Source: Rhodobacter capsulatus
GTDB taxonomy: Bacteria; Pseudomonadota; Alphaproteobacteria; Rhodobacterales; Rhodobacteraceae
Assembly (NCBI RefSeq): GCF_005144475.1
Contig: NZ_SWJZ01000050.1
Location: 38,113-102,112 of the forward strand
Length of the DNA stretch: 64,000 nucleotides
Direction of reading: 5' to 3'
Shown: in pieces, positions 1 to 9,363 of the stretch
How the letters are laid out: every line of letters begins with the position of its first letter
How positions within the stretch are numbered: the stretch's first letter is position 1
Notes under the pieces: generated by a model
Databases searched by the model: none
What the model was told of the DNA's origin: nothing
Seen by the model: the letters and a program-made list of their open reading frames with translations, nothing else
Made by a program: the position numbers and the translations under genes

Positions 1-403
1 TGAGGCAAAGCTCGGGGCCGAGCGTGTCGATCAGCCGGGGGTCGGGGGGCTCTGCCAGAAGGTCGATCACCCCTGCGTTCGACTGCTTCGCCAGCGCCGC
101 CATCAGATCGGCCTCGGACACCCAGCCATGCGTCAGCAGGATGTCGCCCAGCCGCACGTCCTGCCGGCGGCGCAGCGCCACCGCCTTGAGCAGATCGCCC
201 GGCCGCACCGCGCCCATCTCCAGCAGGATCTGTCCCAGTTGCCGACGATCCGGCTGCGGTCGCTGCGGCCGCCCGATCGTCACCTGATCCTCCGTCGTCT
301 CGGGGGCGCCCTCCTGCGGGGGCGCCGCGCCGGTGATGCAGGCTTTCGGCCAGGGGGCCACAGCCTCGACGAGCCTTGTCTTGAGGTGACTGGAACCGCG
401 CAT
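1..403 (-). CDS. MshEN (GspE N-terminal) domain protein, partial
   Basis: The frame opens at an ATG (complement 401-403) and runs off the left edge, so only about 134 N-terminal residues are visible. After a Pro/Gln-rich leader of about 50 residues comes a fold typical of the MshEN/GspE-N module: a LGQILLEMGAV segment, then a second similar helix pair with LGDILLTHGWV. This module is known at the N-terminus of type II secretion/pilus ATPases and, in Rhodobacteraceae, of some glycosyltransferases, where it can bind cyclic di-GMP. The catalytic part is outside the window, so the enzyme class cannot be decided. The next gene, carA, lies on the same strand upstream with a 150-bp gap. Confidence 0.6.
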   Translation of the reverse strand, partial: MRGSSHLKTRLVEAVAPWPKACITGAAPPQEGAPETTEDQVTIGRPQRPQPDRRQLGQILLEMGAVRPGDLLKAVALRRRQDVRLGDILLTHGWVSEADLMAALAKQSNAGVIDLLAEPPDPRLIDTLGPELCL

Positions 404-555
404 TTCGCCCCCTGGTAGAGTACGGGGTCACAGTTTCGCCTTTTTGGTTAATCTTGGGTTAACCAAAACGCCTGTTGAAGCGGATTCCAGGATTCATTTT
501 TTTCGGCCGCCCTGAGGCGGCCGGAACACAGCGCGAACATCTGTGGATAAAGCGC

Positions 556-1722
556 TCAGGCGGCGCGGCGGGCGGCCATTGCGGCGGCGAACCGCTCGAA
601 AAGATAAAGGCTGTCTTGCGGCCCCGGGCTGGCTTCGGGGTGATATTGCACCGAGAAGACGGGGCGATTCTCGACCGCGATGCCGCAGTTCGAGCCGTCG
701 AACAGGCTGACATGCGTTTCGGTCACGCCCTTGGGCAGGGTCTGGGCATCGACGGCGAAGCCGTGGTTCATCGAGGTGATCTCGACCTTGCCGGTGGTGA
801 GATCCTTGACCGGATGGTTCGCGCCGTGATGGCCGTGGTTCATCTTGATCGTCTTCGCGCCCAGCGCCAGCGCCAGCATCTGATGGCCAAGGCAGATCCC
901 GAAGAGCGGCAGATCGGTTTTCAGCACGCCCTGGATCATCGGCACGGCATAGGTGCCGGTCGCGGCCGGATCCCCCGGACCGTTCGACAGGAACACGCCC
1001 TCGGGGTTCAGCGCCAGCACCTCTTCGGCGGTGGCGGTGGCGGGCAGCACGGTGACGTCGCACCCCGCCGAGGCGAGGCAGCGCAGGATGTTGCGTTTCG
1101 CGCCATAATCGATGGCGACGACCTTGAAGCCGGGGCCGGTGCGGCGGGTGTAGCCCTCGGGCCAGGCCCAGCGCTGTTCGTCCCAAGTGTAGCTTTGCGC
1201 GCAGGTGACGTCCTTGGCCAGATCAAGGCCGACAAGCCCCTTCCAGTCGCGGGCCTTTTTCACCAGCGCTTCGATGTCGAAGACACCGTCGGGATTGTGG
1301 GCGATCGCCACATGCGGCGCGCCCTGTTGCCGGATCGCCCGGGTCAGGCGGCGGGTGTCGATGCCGCCGACGCCGATGCGGCCGCGTTTTTCCAGCCAGC
1401 CGACCAGATCTTCCACCGCGCGCCAGTTCGAGGGCTCGGTCGGGTCCCATTTCACCACCAGACCCGCGGCAACGGGCTCGGCGGTCTCGTCATCCTCGGG
1501 GGTGACGCCGACATTGCCGATATGGGGGAAGGTGAAGGTGACAACCTGCCCGGCGTAGGAGGGATCGGTCATGATTTCCTGATAGCCGGTCATCGCGGTG
1601 TTGAAGACCAGTTCGGCCACCGTCTCGCCGGTGGCGCCAAAGCCGCGCCCGTAAAAGAGTTGTCCGTCAGCGGTGGCGATGAGCGCGGTGGGTTTTTCCG
1701 ACGACTGGGGGCTCATGGGCAT
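556..1722 (-). CDS. carA: Carbamoyl-phosphate synthase small subunit
   Basis: Glutaminase subunit of carbamoyl-phosphate synthase. It hydrolyses glutamine and channels ammonia to CarB for arginine and pyrimidine synthesis in the cytoplasm. At 388 residues it has the usual family length. The N-terminal CPSase domain (TGYQEIMTDPSYAGQ) is followed by the class I glutamine amidotransferase domain with the nucleophile elbow GICLGHQ and the catalytic His/Glu motif YHPEASPGP near the C-terminus. A GGAGAG Shine-Dalgarno 7 nt before the first ATG supports the chosen start. carB is not adjacent in the window. The identification is firm. Confidence 0.97.
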   Translation of the reverse strand: MPMSPQSSEKPTALIATADGQLFYGRGFGATGETVAELVFNTAMTGYQEIMTDPSYAGQVVTFTFPHIGNVGVTPEDDETAEPVAAGLVVKWDPTEPSNWRAVEDLVGWLEKRGRIGVGGIDTRRLTRAIRQQGAPHVAIAHNPDGVFDIEALVKKARDWKGLVGLDLAKDVTCAQSYTWDEQRWAWPEGYTRRTGPGFKVVAIDYGAKRNILRCLASAGCDVTVLPATATAEEVLALNPEGVFLSNGPGDPAATGTYAVPMIQGVLKTDLPLFGICLGHQMLALALGAKTIKMNHGHHGANHPVKDLTTGKVEITSMNHGFAVDAQTLPKGVTETHVSLFDGSNCGIAVENRPVFSVQYHPEASPGPQDSLYLFERFAAAMAARRAA

Positions 1723-1843
1723 GGCGCGACTCTCCGGGGCAAAATCCGGCCGAACCTACGGGGAGGGGCGGAATTGGTCAAGGCCTGCGGGGTGGAATAA
1801 GATATTGTTGTAAATCAAAAGGTTGCGCACTGTCTGGCCGGGA

Positions 1844-1904
1844 GGGGGGCGCTGCCCCCCGTCCTGCGGACTCCCCCCGGGATATTTGGTCCAAGGTGAA
1901 AGGG
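1844..1904. repeat. REP-like intergenic palindromic element, copy A
   Basis: Between carA and the VOC gene lies a G/C-clamped hairpin (GGGGGGC-GCT-GCCCCCC) followed by CCTGCGG, a run CCCCCCGGGATATTT and the block CCAAGGTGAAAGG. The same ordered blocks recur at 11666-11786, so this is a dispersed intergenic repeat. The blocks ATATTT and CCAAGGTGAAA are the most conserved parts. Confidence 0.7.
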
Positions 1905-1928
1905 CGACCGGGGTCAGCCGCGGCGGGC

Positions 1929-2312
1929 CTAGGCCGCGACCGGGGTGCAGATCTCGACCAGCGTGCCTTCGGGGCTGCGGACATAGGCCGTGGTCTGGCC
2001 CCAGTCCATCCGCTCGACCCCCTGCACGAGGGTTGCGCCCGCGGCCAGCGCCCGGGCAAGGGCGGCGGCGACATCCCCGGTTTCGAAGGCGAGTTCGAAA
2101 GAGGGCAGGGCGGGGGGCGTGGTGGCGACCTGTTTGCCGATCTGTTCCATCAGCGTGATCGCGGTGAAACAGAGCTTCGTCGCCCCGGTGACCATTTCGC
2201 CGAAGGTGCCGCTGTCGTGCAGGAAGCCGCGCTCGAGCCCGAAGGCTTCGGCATAGAAGGCCATCGTGGCGGCGACATCGGGGACATAAAGGATGACATA
2301 GCGCAGCTGCAT
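1929..2312 (-). CDS. VOC-family (glyoxalase/bleomycin-resistance fold) protein
   Basis: A 127-residue single vicinal-oxygen-chelate domain protein: N-terminal YVILYVPDVAATMAFY, central FELAFETGDV and C-terminal metal-ligand strand PEGTLVEI. It has the size of lactoylglutathione-lyase-like and bleomycin-resistance-like proteins, but the substrate cannot be read from sequence. The start is supported by a perfect GGAGG 6 nt upstream of ATG. It is monocistronic, with a REP-like element behind it and the cycA terminator just upstream. Confidence 0.85.
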   Translation of the reverse strand: MQLRYVILYVPDVAATMAFYAEAFGLERGFLHDSGTFGEMVTGATKLCFTAITLMEQIGKQVATTPPALPSFELAFETGDVAAALARALAAGATLVQGVERMDWGQTTAYVRSPEGTLVEICTPVAA

Positions 2313-2367
2313 CGGAAACCTCCGGTTGATCCGTGCAGGCTACGCCTCTTTGCCGCCTTGGCCAAAT

Positions 2368-2399
2368 GAAAAGGCCCGGTCGGGGGTACCGACCGGGCC
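2368..2399 (-). terminator. Intrinsic terminator of cycA
   Basis: On the minus strand an 11-bp GC-rich stem (GGCCCGGTCGG pairing across a 5-nt loop) is followed directly by TTTTCATTT. It sits 23 bp after the cycA stop codon. Confidence 0.85.
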
Positions 2400-2421
2400 C
2401 GGGTCCGCAGCTGCGGAAGGC

Positions 2422-2835
2422 TTATTTCACCACCGAAGCCAGATAGGCCGCGACGTCTTCGCCGCCCTTGGCGAGTTTGAACGCCATGCCCGACTTGGCT
2501 TTCTTGTCGTCAAGCTTTTCCTTCAGGAAGGCGCCCGGGTCTTTCACATAGGTCGCGATGTCTTCCTCGGTCCAGGCGAAGCCCGAGGCGCCGAGCGCGA
2601 CGATCGAGTCCTTGTATTTGAACTCCGGGTAGGTGCCGGCGGTGCGGCCGACGACGCCGTAGAGGTTCGGGCCGGTCTTCGCGCCTTTCACGATCTCGGT
2701 CCCGTCGGGGGCGATGATCGAGTGGCAGGTCTTGCACTTGTTGAATTCTTTTTCGCCCTTCGCGGCGTCGCCCGCGAAAGCGGGGGCGGCGAGCACGAGC
2801 GCGGCGACAGTGGCGGCAGTGAGGCTGATCTTCAT
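2422..2835 (-). CDS. cycA: Cytochrome c2
   Basis: Periplasmic soluble electron carrier between the cytochrome bc1 complex and the photosynthetic reaction centre or cytochrome oxidase. The 137-residue precursor has a Sec signal peptide (cleavage after AFA, residue 21), mature start GDAAKGEKEF, heme attachment motif CKTCH and the distal Met ligand in SGMAFKLAKGG. The mature sequence matches my memory of the R. capsulatus protein, which is the main basis for the organism call. It has its own strong terminator; the 204-bp region upstream should hold the promoter. Confidence 0.98.
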   Translation of the reverse strand: MKISLTAATVAALVLAAPAFAGDAAKGEKEFNKCKTCHSIIAPDGTEIVKGAKTGPNLYGVVGRTAGTYPEFKYKDSIVALGASGFAWTEEDIATYVKDPGAFLKEKLDDKKAKSGMAFKLAKGGEDVAAYLASVVK

Positions 2836-3039
2836 CGCTGTATCCTTGGTCTGTTTGCTTGCCCGGTCTCAGGCCGGGGCCAAGGGGCAGATTCCTTACC
2901 CGGTCCACGCTTTACCACAAGGCAAAAGGTCGCGCATATCCCTTTGTTTCAATTCCATGACCCGCAGGGCAAGAATCCGGACGCAAAGTGAATGCCAGAT
3001 GAAATGCGGCCCTTGCGGCGGTCCGGGGCGGGGGCGGGC

Positions 3040-3702
3040 TCAGCCGCCGCAGCGCGGGGTGAAATCGGTCTCGAACCGCGCCCGCAGCGCCAGGTCCAGA
3101 TCGGCCATCGTCACCGGCAGTCCCAGATCGACAAGCGAGGTCACGCCATGCTCGCGGATGCCGCAGGGCACGATGCCGGAAAAATGGCTCAGATCCGGAT
3201 CGACGTTGATCGACAGGCCGTGAAAGCTGATCCAGCGCCGCAGCTTCACCCCGATCGCGGCGATCTTGTCCTCGCGCAGCGATCCGTCGGGCATCGGCGG
3301 CTTTTCCGGGCGCGCGACCCAGACGCCGACGCGGCCGTCGCGGATCTCGCCCTTGACGTTGAATTCGGCCAGCGCGCCGATCACCCAGGTTTCCAGCGCC
3401 TGCACGAAGCAGCGCACGTCGCGGCCGCGCGTGTTCAGATCAAGCATGACATAGACGACGCGCTGGCCGGGGCCGTGATAGGTGTATTGGCCGCCGCGTC
3501 CGGCCGCGTAGACCGGGAAGCGGTCCGGATCGGTCAGGTCGGCGGCCCGCGCCGAGGTGCCCGCGGTGTAAAGGGCGGGATGTTCGAGCAGCCAGATCGC
3601 CTCGGGCGCGGTGCCCGCGGCGATCGCGGCCACCCGCGCCTCCATGAAGGCCAGCGCCTCGGGGTAGGGCACGGGACGGTCCGAGGTGATCCATTCAGGC
3701 AT
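3040..3702 (-). CDS. lipB: Octanoyl-[acyl-carrier-protein]:protein N-octanoyltransferase
   Basis: LipB moves the octanoyl group from ACP to lipoyl domains of 2-oxoacid dehydrogenases and GcvH, the first step of lipoate attachment. Diagnostic motifs are [12 protein letters not shown], the catalytic lysine region [11 protein letters not shown] and the acyl-accepting cysteine in [14 protein letters not shown]. The open frame extends 16 codons further upstream, but AGGAG 8 nt before the ATG at 3702 makes this start, giving 220 residues, the better choice. It is transcribed away from tRNA-Leu. Confidence 0.95.
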   Translation of the reverse strand: MPEWITSDRPVPYPEALAFMEARVAAIAAGTAPEAIWLLEHPALYTAGTSARAADLTDPDRFPVYAAGRGGQYTYHGPGQRVVYVMLDLNTRGRDVRCFVQALETWVIGALAEFNVKGEIRDGRVGVWVARPEKPPMPDGSLREDKIAAIGVKLRRWISFHGLSINVDPDLSHFSGIVPCGIREHGVTSLVDLGLPVTMADLDLALRARFETDFTPRCGG

Positions 3703-3894
3703 GCGCAGCTCTCCTGCCTTGGGGGTAAAACAATCGCGCCCGCGGCTCAAGCCGGATTTCGGGCCGGTTGCGGGGCGGGGCGGTTGCGGGGCGGTCCTGC
3801 CCGGGGTCGCGCAAGAGATTTTTCGAAACCCGCAAATTGGGGCTTTTCATTCCCCGCAGGCTCGGCTAAATCGCCCCTCACCAAGCCAGAACAT

Positions 3895-3981
3895 GCGGTT
3901 GTGGCGGAATTGGTAGACGCGCAGCGTTGAGGTCGCTGTGGGGTAACTCCCGTGAAAGTTCGAGTCTTTTCAACCGCACCA
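3895..3981 (+). tRNA. tRNA-Leu(GAG)
   Basis: 87 nt. The 7-bp acceptor GCGGTTG pairs with CAACCGC, followed by encoded A-CCA. The D-arm holds the GGTAGAC leucine signature, the anticodon stem is CAGCG/CGCTG with loop TTGAGGT (anticodon GAG), there is a long class II variable arm, and the T-arm contains GTTCGAGTC. Confidence 0.97.
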
Positions 3982-4171
3982 ATGGCCGGATGGCCGCAAG
4001 CCCGGGGCACACCCCCGGGCTTCGTCATTTTCCGCCCCCGGATTTTCGGCCCCCGGGCATCGGCCTGAGAACAGGGTGATTTCCCGTCAGCGTTAAGCCT
4101 GCATTGAGGAAATTGCGGCACGCTCGCGCGGATGCCCGGCGGCGACGTCGGGTCGGGTGAGGCGGCGGAAG

Positions 4172-6901
4172 ATGACGACCTGGACTGTTCAGGGATTGTA
4201 TGGGGCCCAGTTCCAGGTCGAGGGCGGAGGCTCGACGCTCTGGCCGGGGGCGCAGTTCAAGGTCGATCCCGCCTGGGATTATTCGACCTCGCGGCGGACG
4301 TTCGTCTTTTCCGATGACGACAGCTCGCTCTCCGGCGACAGCAATTACATGGCCGACGAGCACGGCAACGATTCGACCCAGAGCGTCGCGGTCTATGACG
4401 CGGGCGGCACGCTGCTTTATTCCGGGCAAGTCTATGTCGAATGGTCTTCGACCTTCACCGACCCCTCGGGCACGGTGGTGCACATGTTCACGCTGGAGAT
4501 CGGCGGCACGATCATCGGCGAGGTGGCGACACGGCCGCTGACGCCGGGCGTGACCTACCACGTCTCGGGCGTCAACGACGGGATGAACGGCGCCGACGTG
4601 TCGAGCGGGCCGCTGTACGATGCGCTGGCCTCGATGACCTTCGATCCCGATCTGGTCAACGTGATCCAGGGCGGCGCCTACAACGACAGCATCGCGGCCG
4701 GGGCGGGCAATGACACGATCGCCACGGGCGACGGGGCCGACACGATCGATGGCGGCGCGGGCAATGATTCGATCACCTTCGGCGCCGGCGGCGACAGCGT
4801 GCGGGGCGGCCTTGGCGACGATTACATCGACGATTATGTCGGCGCGGCCGGATATGTCTGGAATGACAAGCTTTTCGGCGATGCGGGCAATGACACGATC
4901 TGGGCCGGATCGGGCAATGATCTGGTGGATGGCGGCGCCGACAACGACTCGATCCTCGGCGAGGGCGGAAATGACACGCTGCTTGGCGGCACGGGCGCCG
5001 ACACGATCCAGGGCTGCGCCGGGGATGACAGCCTCGATGGCGGCGCGGGTGTCGACGTGCTGTCGGGCGGGACCGGTCAGGACACGCTGCATGGCGGGGA
5101 CGGCGCCGATCTGCTGGCGGGCAACGGCGGCAACGATCTGATCTACGGCGAGGCCGATGCCGACCGGATCTATTTCGAAACCGACTGGGGCAGCGACACC
5201 GTCTTTGGCGGTGGGACCACCACTGCGGGCGGGACCGATTTCGACGTGCTCGACTTCAGCTCTGACACGCTGGGCGGGGTGCGCGTCACCTTCACCGGCT
5301 CCGAGGACGGCACGGCCACCCAGGGCAACAATTCCGTCAGCTTCGACAATATCGAGGGGATTTACGGCACCGGCTTCGCCGACACGGTGGATGCGGCCGC
5401 CGACGCCTCGGGGCTGATGATCGACGGGGCGGGGGGCAATGACAGCCTGACCGGCGGTTCCGGCGCGGATGTGCTGTCGGGCGGGGCAGGGGACGACACC
5501 CTGTCGGGCGGGGCGGGCGATGACACGCTGTCGGGCGGGACCGGCGGCAACGAGCTTCACGGCGAGGGCGGGTCCGACACGTTTCTTTATTCCCACGGCG
5601 ATGGCAGCGGGCTGATCTTTGGCGGCGAAAGCGGGTCCGATGTCGATGTCTTGCAGCTGTCCGGGCCGGGGGCGCAGATCACCTGGCTGGACTGGGGGGC
5701 GGCTTCGGCGACCTATGCGGGCGACACCGCCTCGATGTATTTCACCGAGATCGAGCGGGTCAACGGGACCGACGCCGCCGATGAGTTCAACGCCGCCGAA
5801 GCGCTGACAGAGGTCACGCTGGATGGCGGGGGAGGGGCCGACACGATCCTCGGCTCGGCCTTTGGCGACAGCCTGATCGGCGGCGCGGGAGACGACCGGC
5901 TGACCGGCGGCGCCGGGAATGACAGTCTTTCGGCCGGGCTTGGCGCCGACACGATCGTCATGGCCGATGGCGCGGGCAACGATTTCATCACCGATTTCAA
6001 CCTGTCGCTGAACGGCGCGCTGACCGCCGACCAGCTCGATGTCACGGAGCTGCACGACGGGTCGGACAGCCCGGTCACGGTCCGCGATGTGACGGTCACC
6101 GATGACGGGCTGGGCAATGCGCGGCTGACCTTCCCCGACGGCACCTCGGTCACGCTTGTGGGGATCGCGCCCGCCACGGTGCAGGCGCCCGGGATGCTGC
6201 ATGCGATGGGCGTGCCCTGTCTGGTCGCGGGCAGTCGCGTCGCCACGCCGCGCGGCCCGGTGCCGGTCGAGGATCTGCGCCCGGGCGATCTGGTCACGGT
6301 GCGCGACGGCCCGCCGCTGCCGGTGCTCTGGATCGGCACGCGCCGGGTCGGCGCGGCGCAGCTGGCCGCCGATCCGCAGCTGCGCCCGGTCGAGATCGGG
6401 GCCGGGCGGCTTGGCAATGCCGGGCCGGTGCGGCTTTCGGCGCTGCACGGCATCGCGGTGCCGGGCGGTTTTCTGGCGCGGGCGGGGCATCTGGCGGCGA
6501 CGGGCTGGGGCGGCGCGCGGGTGCGCCACGGCCGGTCGCGCGCGCAGGGCGGGGTGCTTTATCTGCATCTGCTGCTGCCCCGGCATGCGCTGCTCTCGGT
6601 CGAGGGGCTCTGGGTCGAGAGTTTCTGGCCTGGCCCCATCGGACTCGCCGCCCTGGATCTGGCGGCGAAAGCGACCCTGATTCGGGCGCTTCCGGCCCTG
6701 GCCGGGGTGGTCTGGGCCGGGGAGCCTGTCCAAAAGGCCTATGGCCCCCCCGCGGGCAAGTTTTTGCGGCGCTGCCAAATTGATCGTGCGCTCTGTGCGA
6801 ACTGGTCGCACATCACCCGCGATTTGACGCATTCTGACGGTTTTGTGACCGAAGCGGCGGCGACGCGCACGGCTTTCACGGGAATGGGAAATCGCGGTTG
6901 A
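4172..6901 (+). CDS. RTX calcium-binding protein with C-terminal Hint domain
   Basis: A large acidic protein (about 909 residues) with no classical signal peptide. Three blocks of RTX nonapeptides (pattern GGxGxDxLx) lie at about 4660-5170, 5420-5590 and 5820-5960; such repeats form calcium-bound parallel beta-rolls and usually mark type I secretion. Residues about 678-826 form a Hedgehog/intein (Hint) module starting at VPCLVAGSRVATP, with PVEDLRPGDLV. RTX-Hint proteins are common in Rhodobacteraceae and their role is not settled. The ATG at 4172 (MTTWTVQGLYG) is preferred over an in-frame GTG 15 nt upstream. No secretion genes are adjacent. Confidence 0.85.
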   Translation: MTTWTVQGLYGAQFQVEGGGSTLWPGAQFKVDPAWDYSTSRRTFVFSDDDSSLSGDSNYMADEHGNDSTQSVAVYDAGGTLLYSGQVYVEWSSTFTDPSGTVVHMFTLEIGGTIIGEVATRPLTPGVTYHVSGVNDGMNGADVSSGPLYDALASMTFDPDLVNVIQGGAYNDSIAAGAGNDTIATGDGADTIDGGAGNDSITFGAGGDSVRGGLGDDYIDDYVGAAGYVWNDKLFGDAGNDTIWAGSGNDLVDGGADNDSILGEGGNDTLLGGTGADTIQGCAGDDSLDGGAGVDVLSGGTGQDTLHGGDGADLLAGNGGNDLIYGEADADRIYFETDWGSDTVFGGGTTTAGGTDFDVLDFSSDTLGGVRVTFTGSEDGTATQGNNSVSFDNIEGIYGTGFADTVDAAADASGLMIDGAGGNDSLTGGSGADVLSGGAGDDTLSGGAGDDTLSGGTGGNELHGEGGSDTFLYSHGDGSGLIFGGESGSDVDVLQLSGPGAQITWLDWGAASATYAGDTASMYFTEIERVNGTDAADEFNAAEALTEVTLDGGGGADTILGSAFGDSLIGGAGDDRLTGGAGNDSLSAGLGADTIVMADGAGNDFITDFNLSLNGALTADQLDVTELHDGSDSPVTVRDVTVTDDGLGNARLTFPDGTSVTLVGIAPATVQAPGMLHAMGVPCLVAGSRVATPRGPVPVEDLRPGDLVTVRDGPPLPVLWIGTRRVGAAQLAADPQLRPVEIGAGRLGNAGPVRLSALHGIAVPGGFLARAGHLAATGWGGARVRHGRSRAQGGVLYLHLLLPRHALLSVEGLWVESFWPGPIGLAALDLAAKATLIRALPALAGVVWAGEPVQKAYGPPAGKFLRRCQIDRALCANWSHITRDLTHSDGFVTEAAATRTAFTGMGNRG

Positions 6902-6973
6902 AATCCGGGGGCGGCACTGTTTTAGTCAGCCCCACGGGAGCTAACGAACCAGAAAAACCACGGGGAGCCCGCA

Positions 6974-8077
6974 TTGACTGCGACAACGACCGACGAGGGA
7001 TTCGTCGTCTTCGACCATGTGCAGAAAAGCTATGACGGCGAGACGCTCGTCGTCAAAGACCTGAACCTGTCGATTGCGAAGGGCGAATTTCTGACCATGC
7101 TCGGGCCTTCGGGTTCGGGCAAAACCACCTGCCTGATGATGCTTGCGGGCTTCGAGACGGCGACGAACGGGCGCATCCTGCTCGATGGCACGAACATCAA
7201 CGACCTGCCGCCGCACAAGCGCGGCATCGGGATGGTGTTCCAGAACTATGCGCTGTTCCCGCATATGACGGTGGCGGAAAACCTGTCCTTTCCACTGGAA
7301 GTGCGGGGCATGGGCAAGGCCGAGCGCGAGGCCAAAGTGATGCGCGCGCTCGACATGGTGCAGATGGGCAAGTTCGCCCACCGCCGTCCGGCGCAGATGT
7401 CGGGCGGGCAGCAGCAGCGTGTGGCGCTGGCCCGCGCGCTGGTGTTCGATCCGGCGCTGGTCTTGATGGACGAACCGCTGGGCGCGCTCGACAAGCAGCT
7501 GCGCGAACACATGCAGTTCGAAATCAAGCACCTGCATGACAGCCTGGGCCTGACCGTCGTTTACGTGACGCATGACCAGGGCGAGGCGCTGACGATGTCG
7601 GACCGCGTCGCGGTGTTCAACGATGGCCGGATCCAGCAGCTCGCCCCGCCGGATGAACTTTACGAACGGCCGAAGAACAGCTTCGTTGCGGGCTTCATCG
7701 GCGAGAACAACAAGCTGCCCGGCATCGTCGAGGAGCTGGACGGCGAGAAATGTCTGGTGCGGCTGGCGACGGGCGAGATCATCGACGCGACGCCGGTCAA
7801 CATCCGCCACAAGGGGCAGCAGACACTGGTCTCGATCCGCCCCGAACGGGTGGAATTCAAGCCCGAGATGATGCCGCCGGGCGCCCATATGATCGGTGCC
7901 GAAGTGCTGGAAGTGATCTACATGGGCGACATCTTCCGCACCCGGATGAAGGTTGCGGGCAGCACCGATTTCGTGATGAAATCGCGCAACACGATCGGCC
8001 AGACCAAGCTGCATCCCGGTCAGCACGTGAAGATCGGCTGGCATCCGGCCGATGCCCGGGCGCTGGATCCGATGTAA
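6974..8077 (+). CDS. potA: Polyamine-type ABC transporter, ATP-binding subunit
   Basis: A 367-residue ABC ATPase of the CUT/Pot class: Walker A GPSGSGKTT, Q-loop FQNYALFPHMT, signature MSGGQQQRVALARAL, Walker B LVLMDEPLGALD, switch His in VTHDQGEA, then a C-terminal TOBE-type regulatory domain. It is first in a four-gene operon with the binding protein and two permeases, so it powers uptake of a polyamine-like substrate. Translation most likely starts at TTG 6974 behind GGGGAG. Specificity for spermidine or putrescine is inferred from family only. Confidence 0.9.
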   Translation: MTATTTDEGFVVFDHVQKSYDGETLVVKDLNLSIAKGEFLTMLGPSGSGKTTCLMMLAGFETATNGRILLDGTNINDLPPHKRGIGMVFQNYALFPHMTVAENLSFPLEVRGMGKAEREAKVMRALDMVQMGKFAHRRPAQMSGGQQQRVALARALVFDPALVLMDEPLGALDKQLREHMQFEIKHLHDSLGLTVVYVTHDQGEALTMSDRVAVFNDGRIQQLAPPDELYERPKNSFVAGFIGENNKLPGIVEELDGEKCLVRLATGEIIDATPVNIRHKGQQTLVSIRPERVEFKPEMMPPGAHMIGAEVLEVIYMGDIFRTRMKVAGSTDFVMKSRNTIGQTKLHPGQHVKIGWHPADARALDPM

Positions 8078-8188
8078 GACCGGGCCGGGGGACAGATTTC
8101 GATGCGGCGGCCCCGCCGCATCACCGCAAAGCGGGGAAACATCCGCAGGCGGAACCACCAACAGAGCAACCAACAAGGGAGTAACCTC

Positions 8189-9262
8189 ATGAAGAAACTT
8201 CTGATCGTGACCACCGCGCTGGCCGGCGTTTCCGCCGCCGCGCAGGCGGGGGAACTCAACGTCGTCTCCTGGGGCGGCGCCTACACGGTTTCGCAGGTCG
8301 AGGCCTATCACAAGCCCTTCACCGCGATGACCGGCGTCAAGATCAACTCGATCGACGCCGACAACCCGGCGACGCCGCTGAAGGCGCAGGCCGAAGCCGG
8401 CAACGTCACCATCGATCTGGCCGATGTCGAACTGTCGGATGCGATCAAGATGTGCGACGAGGGCCTGCTCGAGCCGATCGACCCGGCGACGCTGCCCGCC
8501 GCCCCCGATGGCACCCCGGCCACCGAGGACTTCGTGCCGGGCGCGATCCAGGATTGCGCCGTGGCCAGCATCGTCTGGGCGACCGTCATCGCCTATGACA
8601 AGACCAAGGTCGGCGATGTCATGCCGACGACGGTGGCGGATTTCTTCGACACCACGAAATACCCGGGCAAGCGCGGCATGCTGAAAGCGGCCAAGCGCAC
8701 GCTGGAACTGGCGCTTTACGCCGATGGCGTCGCCCCCGACCAGATCTATGAAGTGCTGGGCACCGACGAGGGCGTGAAACGCGCTCTGGCGAAGCTCGAC
8801 ACGATCAAGAAGGACATCGTCTGGTGGGAAGCCGGGGCGCAGCCGCCGCAACTTCTGGCCGATGGCGAAGTGGTGATGACGAACGGCTACAACGGCCGCT
8901 TCTTCGCCGCCGAAGTCGCCGAGGGCAAGCCCTTCGGCACGGTCTGGGACGGCTCCTACATGGATTACGACCTCTGGGTGATCCCGAAGGGCGCGCCGAA
9001 CCTGGAAGATGCGAAGAAATTCCTCGCCTTCTCGACCGACACCCAGCGTCTGGCCGATCAGGCGAAATGGATCTCCTACGGTCCGGCGCGGAAATCCTCG
9101 AACGCGCTCGTCGGGCTTTACCAGGACGGCAAGACCGAAATGGCGCCCTACATGCCGACCAGCCCGGAAAACATGAAGGCGCCGATCTGGACCGACCCGA
9201 CCTTCTGGGCCGACCACGACACCGAGCTGAACGAAAAGTTCAACGCCTGGCTCGCCGGCTGA
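8189..9262 (+). CDS. potD: Periplasmic substrate-binding protein, polyamine type
   Basis: A 357-residue precursor with a clear Sec signal peptide (MKKLLIVTTALAGVSAAAQA) and mature start GELNVVSWGGAY, the opening strand of the PotD/PotF solute-binding family. It captures the substrate for the permeases encoded next. Start ATG 8189 follows AGGGAGTAA. The frame is open another 29 codons upstream, but those residues are basic and come before the signal peptide, so they are not used. A stable hairpin follows the stop codon. Confidence 0.9.
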   Translation: MKKLLIVTTALAGVSAAAQAGELNVVSWGGAYTVSQVEAYHKPFTAMTGVKINSIDADNPATPLKAQAEAGNVTIDLADVELSDAIKMCDEGLLEPIDPATLPAAPDGTPATEDFVPGAIQDCAVASIVWATVIAYDKTKVGDVMPTTVADFFDTTKYPGKRGMLKAAKRTLELALYADGVAPDQIYEVLGTDEGVKRALAKLDTIKKDIVWWEAGAQPPQLLADGEVVMTNGYNGRFFAAEVAEGKPFGTVWDGSYMDYDLWVIPKGAPNLEDAKKFLAFSTDTQRLADQAKWISYGPARKSSNALVGLYQDGKTEMAPYMPTSPENMKAPIWTDPTFWADHDTELNEKFNAWLAG

Positions 9263-9281
9263 TCGCCTGATCTCAGTGTTT

Positions 9282-9305
9282 CAGGACGGGGGCAACCCCG
9301 TCCTG
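9282..9305 (+). other. Stable hairpin behind the binding-protein gene
   Basis: A perfect 10-bp stem CAGGACGGGG/CCCCGTCCTG closed by a GCAA tetraloop, with no T-tract after it. It lies between the binding-protein gene and the first permease. In many ABC operons such structures protect the upstream mRNA so that binding protein is made in excess; that role is inferred here. Confidence 0.65.
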
Positions 9306-9363
9306 TCCTGCCGCCGACCGCAGTCCGCTGCGGCGGGGCATCGTTCCATGACCGGGGAACCGA

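Noticed and set aside
497..523. T-run next to a GC hairpin, at first taken as the carA terminator
   Set aside because: The T-run lies on the wrong side: in carA's direction the stem is followed by A residues, and on the plus strand the T-run precedes the stem.
475..1800. Plus-strand open frame of 441 codons
   Set aside because: Antisense to carA, which has all catalytic motifs.
4025..6832. Very long open frame (over 900 codons) on the minus strand
   Set aside because: It lies antisense to the RTX-Hint gene; its residues are Arg/Ala/Gly-rich with no domain, an effect of high GC and RTX codon use.
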